Assembly (NCBI GenBank): GCA_032123035.1
Contig: JAQBFV010000046.1
Location: 1-27,947, forward strand
Reading direction: 5' to 3'
DNA: 27,947 nucleotides
Origin: SG8-41 sp032123035
GTDB taxonomy: Bacteria; Pseudomonadota; Gammaproteobacteria; Burkholderiales; SG8-41
Part shown: piece after piece, positions 21,133 to 27,465 of the stretch
Numbering within the stretch: the stretch's first letter is position 1
Layout of the letters: each line of letters begins with the position of its first letter
Position numbers and translations under genes: made by a program
The notes under the pieces: model-generated
The model's input: the letters and a program-made list of their open reading frames with translations, nothing else
Database searches by the model: none
Told to the model about the DNA's origin: nothing

Positions 21133-22149
21133 TTACTTGGCGGCATCCTTGTAGATGCTGAGATCAAACAGGCCGTCCGTCGAGACCTTGGTGTTGATCT
21201 TGCTGCTCTTCTGAAATTTGGCCATGTATTCGGTCTGCTTCAGAATGCTGTTGGGGTCAGCCGAGAAGTTTGACGATGGCGATTTCAACGCCTTTAAAAT
21301 GGTTGATTCCTTGAGCAGACCCTTGGCGATAAAGTCCGTCACGTACTTGGCAGCCTGTTCAGGATGTTCCTTGAGAAGCTTGGTCGCCTTGATGTGCAGT
21401 TCGACAAACGTGACGATGGCGGCGCGGTGTTCGGCCAAAATACGTTCGCGCACGGCGATGGTCGAACCCGGCTGACCTTTCATCATTTCGTCCGCCCGGA
21501 CGACAACCTTGGCATCTTTAAGCTTCTCTTCAACGATGGTCAGGATCGGTTCCAAGATACCCGCCGCATCGACCGAACGCGACAACAAGGCTTGTTGAAC
21601 TTTGGATGCACCCATGCCGATCAGCTCAACTTCATTTAAATCCATGCCCAGAGATTTGATCAGCCAGTGCCGGGTCACCGTATCAGGAACAGAGCCCTTG
21701 GGGAAACTCGCGATCTTGACCTTGCGGCCCTTGTCCTTGGCGAATTTACGCAGCGCTTCCTTGGAGCCGTACTTATCAAAATACTTGACCAGTTCACCCT
21801 GCGCAATAACGGCGATTTGTTCAGTGATGCCGGCCGCCACAACCTTCAGCTTCACGCCTTTCCCCCGGGTCACCATGGCGGGCCCGATACCAAAGCACAT
21901 CATGTCCATCTTGCCGGATGCGATGGCCTGAACAATGGCAGGTCCGCTGGCAAACTTGGTTAGCTTTAGATTGAGCCCCGCCTTTTTAGTCCAACCCATG
22001 CCTTCCATCACAAATAACTGGCTGCAAGGAATAATTGGCATATAGGCCATTTCCAGTGTGGTTTCGGCCTGGACTTGGCTTTGAGCGCCGATGACGAGCA
22101 CAGCGGCAACCGCGGCCCCCAAAAGTGCTTTTAGCTTAAGCTTCAACAT
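21133..22149 (-). CDS. ABC transporter substrate-binding protein (NMT1/SsuA-like)
   Basis: Periplasmic binding protein, 338 residues. It has a Sec signal peptide (MLKLKLKALLGAAVAAVLVI, then GAQSQVQA with likely cleavage after residue 28). The mature part TTLEMAYMPIIPCSQLFVME shows the pattern of NMT1/SsuA proteins that bind thiamine precursors, sulfonates or aromatic acids. GKMDMMCFGIGPAMVTRG and SVDAAGILEPILT are typical hinge and ligand-lining segments. A strong GAGGAGG ribosome-binding site lies before the ATG. The ligand is unknown. The adjacent sulfotransferase makes an organosulfur compound or sulfated molecule thinkable but does not prove it. Confidence 0.92.
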   Translation of the reverse strand: MLKLKLKALLGAAVAAVLVIGAQSQVQAETTLEMAYMPIIPCSQLFVMEGMGWTKKAGLNLKLTKFASGPAIVQAIASGKMDMMCFGIGPAMVTRGKGVKLKVVAAGITEQIAVIAQGELVKYFDKYGSKEALRKFAKDKGRKVKIASFPKGSVPDTVTRHWLIKSLGMDLNEVELIGMGASKVQQALLSRSVDAAGILEPILTIVEEKLKDAKVVVRADEMMKGQPGSTIAVRERILAEHRAAIVTFVELHIKATKLLKEHPEQAAKYVTDFIAKGLLKESTILKALKSPSSNFSADPNSILKQTEYMAKFQKSSKINTKVSTDGLFDLSIYKDAAK

Positions 22150-22204
22150 GATTTACCTCCTCAATGGTTCGTATTGTTTTGTTTCTATTTCTACGCTTTT
22201 TTAA

Positions 22205-22232
22205 ACCCTACCAGGTGTGGCGGTGGGGTCAA
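22205..22232 (-). promoter_or_regulatory. Possible sigma-70-type promoter for the transporter operon
   Basis: On the minus strand TTGACC (22232-22227) is followed after 16 bases by TAGGGT (22210-22205), about 55 bases upstream of the binding-protein ATG. The -35 matches five of six consensus bases and the -10 only three of six. Confidence 0.3.
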
Positions 22233-22512
22233 CTCTCCGCGCACGTCCGACCATGCATCCATACCGCCGCCCACGTGGCAGACGTTTCAGATTCCGGCCT
22301 TTTGCACGACCTTCAATGCCAGCGCCGAAAGCATACCGATTTTTGAATTTGCCGGCACAGTTACGCCCAAAAATTGTGGATTTGGCGAATAAAGTAGGGT
22401 TATCCATGTCGATTATAGGGTCTGACACCAGTCGTCCAAGGCGCGGCCGATGTCGTGAATGTCCGCAATGGTCGAAAGCGGACACTGCCTGTCAGATCGG
22501 ATCGCGACGACT
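22233..22512. other. Non-coding gap with a TGTCCGC/GCGGACA hairpin
   Basis: The gap between the transporter operon and the next minus-strand gene shows no convincing ORF; open frames here lack ribosome-binding sites and family features. At 22460-22484 TGTCCGC and GCGGACA form a 7-bp stem around an 11-base loop. I recall palindromes of this kind in many proteobacterial intergenic regions, but cannot verify it here. There is no T run after it. Confidence 0.5.
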
Positions 22513-22560
22513 ACAGATGAAAACCGGGGCCACCGTAGTACATCACCAGTGCTCATCACC
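22513..22560. repeat. Partial inverted 13-mer array, locus H
   Basis: One degenerate left unit CAGATGAAAACCG (about 22514-22526) faces two right units on the opposite strand, ACATCAC (22540-22546) and CAGTGCTCATCAC (22547-22559). The inner right sequence TACATCACCAGT is shared with locus E. It lies six bases beyond the stop of the CocE-type hydrolase gene, outside the acyl-CoA block, so the family is dispersed. Confidence 0.75.
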
Positions 22561-22565
22561 GGGCC

Positions 22566-24233
22566 TTACTTCGACGGTATGACGGGCAGCAGCAGATACG
22601 ACGCTTTGTCTCCCCCGGAGTAAATAGTACTCCGCGCCCCGGTGTTGTAATCCGCGTGATAGTGCGTGAAATGGGAGCTCCCTACGCCGTCGACCGGCGC
22701 GATGTCGAGGCGCAGCTTGTGGCCTTTTTTGAAGACCATGCTGGTCGGCCAGATTTCCACCTGGCACTCGACCATTTCGCCCGGCTTGAGCCACCGGCGC
22801 TCGTCATGCGCGTGATAGGGCCGGTAGGGCAGCGAACGCTGCGGATCGAGCTTGCGATGCGACGCGCGCAGCCAGCCCTTGGTAACGGCCGCTAGCGGCT
22901 CGCCGCGCTGGCCCACTTCGCAGACGTCCTTGCCGTCGGGGCCGATGTTGCGGATGGTCGCGAAGATGTCTGTGTCCTCGGCCGTGCTGGAGACCCAGAG
23001 GTTGAGCACGATCGGCCCGGTCACCTCCGTGTCCTCTTTCATGGGCGGCGTCTCGAATGAAACCCCGCGCGGCGTCGGGCCAGGGCGGCTCGGGCTGCTG
23101 GCCGCATACGTTACCTGCGCCATCTGCGGCGGCGGCGTCTGTGTGAGCACGCCTTCCACCGCGTCAGTCTTGTCGAAGGCCTCGCGATCGATCTTGAGAT
23201 GCAGCTTCGTCCACTGCGTGCGGGCGATCGGCCACTCGTTCTCGAAGCGGAACGGGTAGGGCTTCTTGCTGCCCCCGGTGCGGATCTCGAGCTTCACCGG
23301 CGGCTCGTCCATGATTCCGGTGTCGATGCCCTTCAGCCAGTAGTCGAACCAGCGCAGCTGGTCCATGCGCCCCTCTTCCGAGTGGAAGGGGTGGTAATGC
23401 GATCCGGTGTGGATGCGGAGCTTTTTGTGTTTCGAGGCCGCACACATGAAGCCTTCGGTGTTGCCGCGCAGATGCATCGAGAAGCCGGTCCAGTTGCCGA
23501 CGCTGTACAGCGGCACTGTGATTTTCTCCCAACGCGCGCTGCAGGTACGCCAGTACTCGGAGTCGAGGTCGTTCCTCATGTAATGCCACAGCAGGTCGTT
23601 TTGAAACGAATCGGGGTTGTAGCTCCGCGGCTTGCCGAGCAGGTGGTGCGCTGTGTTCGTGTGATGCCAGTTGGAGATGAATCCCAAGGCGAAGATGCCG
23701 CCGTGATAGGCTTGGTCGCGGTACTGATCGGCGCGCCCCTCCCACGGCATGATGGCTTTGAGGGAGGGCGGCTGCAGGCCGGCGACACGCCACTGAAACG
23801 CCGCGTGATACGAGATGCCCACGGTGCCCACGTTCCCCGAGCACCAAGGCTGCCGCGCAATCCACTCGATGCAATCATAGGTGTCGAGCGCCTCCTGGTA
23901 CGAGCTTGGTTCCGATTTCCCGGGGGACTTCCCCGACCCGCGCGTATCCACGCGCACCAGCGTGTAGCCCCGCGGGCACCACCACAGGGGATTTACCGCT
24001 TCCCAGTTCATGTAGGGGTTGGCCGCTTCCTCCAGGTCCGGTGGCGGAACCCACAGCTTGTCCTTGTGGTAGGGGCCGATGTTCATGATCGCCGGGAAGC
24101 GCTCGGCGCCGCCGTCGGGGCGGAACACGTCGGCGCAGATGAGACTCCCGTCGCGCAGAGGAATCCAGACGTCCTTCTCGACGATGAGTTTGTAGTCTTT
24201 GGGCTGAGAAACGTTGGGTGATGCCGTGCTCAT
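22566..24233 (-). CDS. CocE/NonD (X-Pro dipeptidyl-peptidase, S15-type) hydrolase
   Basis: Alpha/beta-hydrolase of 555 residues with the CocE layout. The hydrolase fold begins near residue 22 (WIPLRDGSLICADVFRP), the oxyanion region is YTLVRVDTRGSGKSPG (90-105), and the nucleophile motif is GISYHA with Ser141; the family motif is usually G-x-S-Y-x-G, so the last Gly is Ala. The catalytic-His region is HTGSHYHPFHSEEGRMDQLRWFDYWLKG near residues 275-302. The C-terminal jelly-roll domain starts near residue 320 (VKLEIRTGGSKKPYPF) and runs to the end. Family members cleave esters or acyl amides such as cocaine and other compounds; the substrate here is unknown. It is transcribed alone and away from the small secreted protein gene. 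Confidence 0.9.
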   Translation of the reverse strand: MSTASPNVSQPKDYKLIVEKDVWIPLRDGSLICADVFRPDGGAERFPAIMNIGPYHKDKLWVPPPDLEEAANPYMNWEAVNPLWWCPRGYTLVRVDTRGSGKSPGKSEPSSYQEALDTYDCIEWIARQPWCSGNVGTVGISYHAAFQWRVAGLQPPSLKAIMPWEGRADQYRDQAYHGGIFALGFISNWHHTNTAHHLLGKPRSYNPDSFQNDLLWHYMRNDLDSEYWRTCSARWEKITVPLYSVGNWTGFSMHLRGNTEGFMCAASKHKKLRIHTGSHYHPFHSEEGRMDQLRWFDYWLKGIDTGIMDEPPVKLEIRTGGSKKPYPFRFENEWPIARTQWTKLHLKIDREAFDKTDAVEGVLTQTPPPQMAQVTYAASSPSRPGPTPRGVSFETPPMKEDTEVTGPIVLNLWVSSTAEDTDIFATIRNIGPDGKDVCEVGQRGEPLAAVTKGWLRASHRKLDPQRSLPYRPYHAHDERRWLKPGEMVECQVEIWPTSMVFKKGHKLRLDIAPVDGVGSSHFTHYHADYNTGARSTIYSGGDKASYLLLPVIPSK

Positions 24234-24429
24234 TCTTGCTCTCCCGTTATTGCGGATGCGAACATCTGCTTGCCGATGCCTGCCGTGATGCCGTTAGGGG
24301 GCCGGGGCGAGGGCCGCGGCCATTCCACCGCGATTCTGACATGGCTGTTCCCCGGACGTGAGCCGACATCGTAGGTCACGATCGAGTAGGCGAGGGGCTC
24401 TAAGGACGGGGGCGGCGGTACAAAGCGAC

Positions 24430-24453
24430 AGGGGACCGCACGAGCGGTCCCCT
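24430..24453. other. Perfect 10-bp hairpin
   Basis: AGGGGACCGC (24430-24439), a four-base loop ACGA, and GCGGTCCCCT (24444-24453) make a perfect GC-rich stem. It is directly followed on the plus strand by the terminator-like hairpin at 24463-24492. Confidence 0.75.
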
Positions 24454-24462
24454 GGTGAAGTC

Positions 24463-24492
24463 GACCGGGACTCGCCACCCCGGTCTTATTTT
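24463..24492 (+). terminator. Terminator-like hairpin
   Basis: GACCGGG (24463-24469) pairs with CCCGGTC (24479-24485) and is followed by TTATTTT. This reads as an intrinsic terminator on the plus strand, yet no plus-strand gene is seen upstream, so it may end a small RNA or an antisense transcript. Confidence 0.5.
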
Positions 24493-24603
24493 AGCAGCCG
24501 CGAGTTGCGCGGCGCCATCGCACGATTACGACCGTGCTTCGGCTCGCGCCCAAGGAGGAAACGGCGTGCGGTAGTGGAGCCGTTTCCTGCGGGGCGTGCG
24601 GCT

Positions 24604-24855
24604 CTACAGGTACTTTTCGGCGCAGATGATAATTTCCTGGTTCGTCGGGAAGCTCAGGCATTCCCTGGCGTCCTCGCGCGATTTGGCCGTAAGCTGCCTG
24701 ACGACCGGCGTCGCCGCCATCTTTTCCTCTTTTGCTTCTGCCTTCATCGGTGTTGCCTGCTTGTCGGCCGCCGGTATCTGCACCACCTGCGCCAGGCACA
24801 GGACGGGCAACGCGCAAAGCGCCGCAAAGGCTGCCACATGGCTTATACGATTCAT
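24604..24855 (-). CDS. Small secreted protein of unknown function
   Basis: Protein of 83 residues with a Sec signal peptide (MNRISHVAAFAALCALPVLC, then LAQ; likely cleavage near residue 23). The mature part is a Lys/Ala/Glu-rich linker (about 24-50) followed by RQLTAKSREDARECLSFPTNQEIIICAEKYL-type sequence with two cysteines (Cys67 and Cys78) that could form a disulfide. The ATG at 24855 has GAGGAGG upstream. I do not recognise a named family, though short secreted proteins ending in a C...C.EKY pattern are common in Betaproteobacteria. It stands alone, divergent from nothing, with hairpins downstream. Confidence 0.7.
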   Translation of the reverse strand: MNRISHVAAFAALCALPVLCLAQVVQIPAADKQATPMKAEAKEEKMAATPVVRQLTAKSREDARECLSFPTNQEIIICAEKYL

Positions 24856-24950
24856 GACCTGCCTCCTCTCTCCGGAGAGAGCATCATACTGGCACAAAAC
24901 ACCACCATTTACGGGGGTAATAAGTCACATCCCGCGTCGAACGGCGCTCC

Positions 24951-25073
24951 TTACGGGGCTTTTGACGCATGCCGCCTGACGGTCAGATTGTACACGCTCG
25001 CGAAGATCGCGCTACCGATCAGCCCGTCGGCGAGACCCTCGAGCAACCCCGCGATGCTGCTGAGGGCGCTCAC
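24951..25073 (-). CDS. Small hydrophobic protein overlapping the MOSC gene stop
   Basis: A 40-residue reading frame starts with GTG at 25073-25071 and overlaps the TGA stop of the MOSC gene in the tetranucleotide GTGA, a common coupling arrangement. The predicted protein starts MSALSSIAGLLEGLADGLIG, continues SAIFASVYNLTV and ends with a basic RRHASKAP tail. It has one amphipathic or membrane-spanning helix and looks like a plausible small membrane-associated protein rather than random sequence. I know no family for it. Translation would depend on ribosomes finishing the MOSC gene, as no separate ribosome-binding site is evident. Confidence 0.5.
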   Translation of the reverse strand: MSALSSIAGLLEGLADGLIGSAIFASVYNLTVRRHASKAP

Positions 25074-25864
25074 TGGCCGACGAGGCTAGCGACATCGCCG
25101 AGACGGATTTCGCCGCCCGCGCCGCGGGTCAGCATTCCTACCGCGAACGTCGGCTCCCGCTGGCCGAAGGCACTCACCAGGATCTTCATGACAGGCAGGT
25201 CGCGCTCGCCGTTCCCAGGGTTGGCGTGGGTGGCAAGACAGCGCACCTTTGGTTTGACGACGTCGAATTCGACGCTGCCGATGCGGATCCTGCGGTCGAC
25301 CCACCCCTGCTCCGCCCAGGGATGCACGCCCTCGATTACGATATTCGTGCGGAAGCGCTGCTCCTCGAGCGTCGAATCGCCGCTGGCGGCCGCCAGAGCG
25401 GCGAGGCTTTCACGGCTGTGCAGCGTGACCTGTCCGGCTTCGTTATCCTGATAGCGCGGTCGTACGCCGTCGCCGACGAGCCGCAGCGGACAGCGTTCCG
25501 GGTGGCCGGTGAGGGGATTCTCCTCGAGCGCGAGCACATAGTCCTGCAGCGCGGCGGCGACCCGCTTGCGGCCGCGCTCGTCCAGCGCATCTTCCACCAG
25601 CAGAGCGCCCGCGCGGCTCAGTCGCAGTCGCAGCGCGCGGTGATCGAAGCGAAGATCGAGACGCGCAACGCCCGGCGTGTTCACCAGGGCCACGAACTCA
25701 TACTTCTTGCTCCAGGCCTCGTCCGGCACGGTGGAGCTGGCGAAACGGAAGCCGAGCGCGCGGTCGCCCGCGATGCGCCCCTCCTCGAGCACCGTCAGCG
25801 CCTCGCAGGACTCGGGCGTGAGGCCCTTTACAGGATAACGGTAGAGCGCGACGACTTTCGACAC
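25070..25864 (-). CDS. MOSC domain-containing protein
   Basis: Protein of 264 residues with an N-terminal beta-barrel domain (VVALYRYPVKGLTPESCEAL) and a C-terminal MOSC domain, as in molybdenum-cofactor-binding mARC/YcbX-type proteins. The catalytic cysteine is Cys209 in KPKVRCLATHANPGNGERDL, where YcbX has R-C-x-x-x-x-V-[DN]-P-like sequence. FRTNIVIEGVHPWAEQGW (171-188) is the usual R-x-N-I-V segment. The start is GTG at 25864 with a weak ribosome-binding site; the stop overlaps the 40-residue gene. It lies 26 bases after the GNAT gene and may form an operon with it. No electron-transfer partner is in the neighbourhood. Confidence 0.88.
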   Translation of the reverse strand: MSKVVALYRYPVKGLTPESCEALTVLEEGRIAGDRALGFRFASSTVPDEAWSKKYEFVALVNTPGVARLDLRFDHRALRLRLSRAGALLVEDALDERGRKRVAAALQDYVLALEENPLTGHPERCPLRLVGDGVRPRYQDNEAGQVTLHSRESLAALAAASGDSTLEEQRFRTNIVIEGVHPWAEQGWVDRRIRIGSVEFDVVKPKVRCLATHANPGNGERDLPVMKILVSAFGQREPTFAVGMLTRGAGGEIRLGDVASLVGQ

Positions 25865-25890
25865 GACGATTGGTAATGCCTGCTGCTCGC

Positions 25891-26463
25891 TCAGGCGTTG
25901 CTGTGCAAGAGCCGCTCGAGCGCTTTGCCGCGCAGGACGTAGACATACTCGAGGCCGTCCTCGGGGTCCACGTGCTCCGCAGCTTTTTCAAAGCCTAGCT
26001 TTTTGGCGAGCGCGATCGCGGGTCTGTTCTCCGGCTCGGTGGCCATGACAAAGTTCTCGATGCCGTGCTCCGCCGCTGCCCAGGTCACCAGACCCTTGAT
26101 GGCTTCCACGGCGTAGCCTTGTCGCCGGTAAGCAGGGTAGACGGCGTAGCCGAGCTCGACGCCGTCCTGAACGTACGGGCGCAGGTAGGTCGGATTAGGC
26201 CTGGAGTAAAAGCCGATATGGCCGACCATGGTGCCCGTGCTCACGTCCCCGATGGCTCTCAACGACCACGGCGCGTACTCCACGTCGGAATGCAGCTCGC
26301 CGAGCCGCAATGCCATGAGATTTTTCTCACGCAGCCACTCGGCGTTAATTTTCAGCCCGATGAGATCCTGCGCAAGCGCCGCTTCGTCGTCGTGGCAGGC
26401 GAGCAGGAAGTCCTCGGACATGTAGCGCAGCCGCAGGCGCGGTGTTTCGATCTCGTCCGACAA
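25891..26463 (-). CDS. GNAT-family N-acetyltransferase (RimJ/RimL type)
   Basis: Acetyl-CoA-dependent N-acetyltransferase, 190 residues from the TTG at 26463, chosen because AAGGAG lies just upstream and the family N-terminus (ETPRLRLRYM) begins there. The longer reading from the ATG at 26532 would reach into the region upstream of the divergent aldolase gene. The acetyl-CoA loop is YRRQGYAVEAI (112-122, R-x-x-G-x-A), followed by VMATEPENRPAIALAKKLGFEK (about 138-159), the usual N-x-x-[AS] helix. The substrate could be an amino acid, a ribosomal protein N-terminus or an antibiotic. It is divergent from the class II aldolase gene. Confidence 0.85.
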   Translation of the reverse strand: MSDEIETPRLRLRYMSEDFLLACHDDEAALAQDLIGLKINAEWLREKNLMALRLGELHSDVEYAPWSLRAIGDVSTGTMVGHIGFYSRPNPTYLRPYVQDGVELGYAVYPAYRRQGYAVEAIKGLVTWAAAEHGIENFVMATEPENRPAIALAKKLGFEKAAEHVDPEDGLEYVYVLRGKALERLLHSNA

Positions 26464-26557
26464 CGGCTTCTCCTTTTGCGTCTGGCGAGAGGATTCGGGG
26501 AAACGGCGTGGCACGTGGTACAAAAGATCCACGTTTGTGCGCTATTATCGCACCACT

Positions 26558-27238
26558 ATGGGAACTGACAACCTCATTGCCAACCTCTTAAAAGGTTGGC
26601 GTTTTCTCTATAAGCGGGGCTTTATCGAGGGCTTCGGTCACCTGAGCTATCGCCTGCCGGACACCGATCAGTTCGTGGTCGTGCGCCATTCCCTGGGGCC
26701 CAATGCGACCGCGGACGACCTGGTGGTGATGAACCTCGACGGCCGCAAACTCGACGGCCAGGGCGATGCGCCAGGGGAGTTTCCGATCCACTCGGAAATC
26801 TACAAGGCGCGGCCGGATGTCATGAGCGTCGTGCATTACCACGGGATGTACTCCACCGCGTTTACGACTGTCGCGCAGGAACTCCGTCCCATCCACAGCA
26901 CAGGCACGATTTTCTACGACGGCGTACCGACCTATCCTGATCCCAAGTTGATTCTCAACCGCGAGCGCGGCGCGGCGTTGGCGCGCGCGCTTGGCTTGCA
27001 TCGCGCGGTCCTGTTGCGGGCGCACGGCGTTGCAGTCACGGGGCCCCGCATCGAAGACACGGTTTCAGCAGCCTTCCTGTTCGAGCAGAATGCGCATCGT
27101 GCCAGCATCTGCGCGACGCTCGGAAAACCAATGTGGCTCGATGAGCAAACTGCGCGAGAGACCGGGGAGGAGCTGCTCAAGAACGGCGGTCTGTTCCGCA
27201 GGGTCTGGGCGCTGGTGGAAAGCGACAACGAAGAATAA
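26558..27238 (+). CDS. Class II aldolase/adducin family protein
   Basis: Zinc-dependent aldolase or epimerase-like protein (L-fuculose-phosphate aldolase/ribulose-phosphate epimerase group), 226 residues. The zinc ligands are His93 and His95 in VVHYHGMYST and His156 in LLRAHGVAV; Glu80 in IHSEIYKARP is the catalytic acid/base position. GFIEGFGHLSYRLPDTDQFV (21-40) is the phosphate-binding region of the family, although the typical G-N-x-S motif reads G-H-L-S. I chose the ATG at 26558. A longer GTG reading begins seven codons earlier and overlaps the region in front of the acetyltransferase gene. No clear ribosome-binding site is seen. The substrate is unknown. Confidence 0.88.
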   Translation: MGTDNLIANLLKGWRFLYKRGFIEGFGHLSYRLPDTDQFVVVRHSLGPNATADDLVVMNLDGRKLDGQGDAPGEFPIHSEIYKARPDVMSVVHYHGMYSTAFTTVAQELRPIHSTGTIFYDGVPTYPDPKLILNRERGAALARALGLHRAVLLRAHGVAVTGPRIEDTVSAAFLFEQNAHRASICATLGKPMWLDEQTARETGEELLKNGGLFRRVWALVESDNEE

Positions 27239-27261
27239 GGCGGCGCGTTTTTCGGGGCGGT

Positions 27262-27283
27262 GAGGGCGTGGTGCGAGGCCCTC
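27262..27283 (+). other. Hairpin after the aldolase gene
   Basis: GAGGGC (27262-27267) and GCCCTC (27278-27283) form a stem with a 10-base loop 24 bases after the aldolase stop codon. There is no T run. Confidence 0.35.
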
Positions 27284-27454
27284 AATGGGTCGAAGGTAGG
27301 GGGCCCCAGACGCGCTAGTTGGGGGTGGCCACCCTGCCCGGGAGGCGGAGGCCTGCGGGAAATGACCCTTTCCGCGGGAATGTCTCCCGTGACACGGCCG
27401 TCTCGCAGGTTTAAAGTATTTCCCCCCCGGCGCTCGTCTGAAACAACCAACGAT
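27284..27454. other. Leader region of the peroxiredoxin gene with palindromes
   Basis: No ORF is credible here. GGGTGGCCACCC (27323-27334) is a perfect 12-base palindrome and GCGGGAAA / TTTCCGC (about 27356-27376) forms a further stem with a bulge. A regulator site such as that for OxyR is possible, but I do not see a recognisable consensus. Confidence 0.4.
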
Positions 27455-27465
27455 AGGAGGACAAT

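Larger units (their letters stand above)
24234..24603. other. Gap with tandem hairpins and no supported gene
   Basis: The 370-base gap between the CocE-type gene and the small secreted protein gene has no convincing coding frame; a minus-strand frame at 24230-24478 is proline-rich without any family pattern. The gap contains three strong inverted repeats: 24430-24453 (10-bp stem), 24463-24485 (7-bp stem with T-rich tail), and AGGAAACGG / CCGTTTCCT at 24556-24588 (9-bp perfect stem, 15-base loop). Confidence 0.6.

Noticed and set aside
22201..22582. Overlapping frames on both strands in the gap before the CocE-type gene
   Set aside because: No ribosome-binding sites or family features; the end of the plus-strand frame runs into the repeat element.
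23199..24221. Plus-strand frame of 340 codons opposite the CocE-type gene
   Set aside because: Shadow frame; the minus-strand protein has the complete hydrolase motifs.
24230..24478. Minus-strand frame of 82 codons in the hairpin-rich gap
   Set aside because: Proline/arginine-rich, no ribosome-binding site, crosses a perfect hairpin, no recognisable family.
26464..26532. Longer ATG start for the GNAT protein
   Set aside because: It reaches to within 25 bases of the divergent aldolase start, and the extra residues do not match the family; TTG at 26463 has a good ribosome-binding site.
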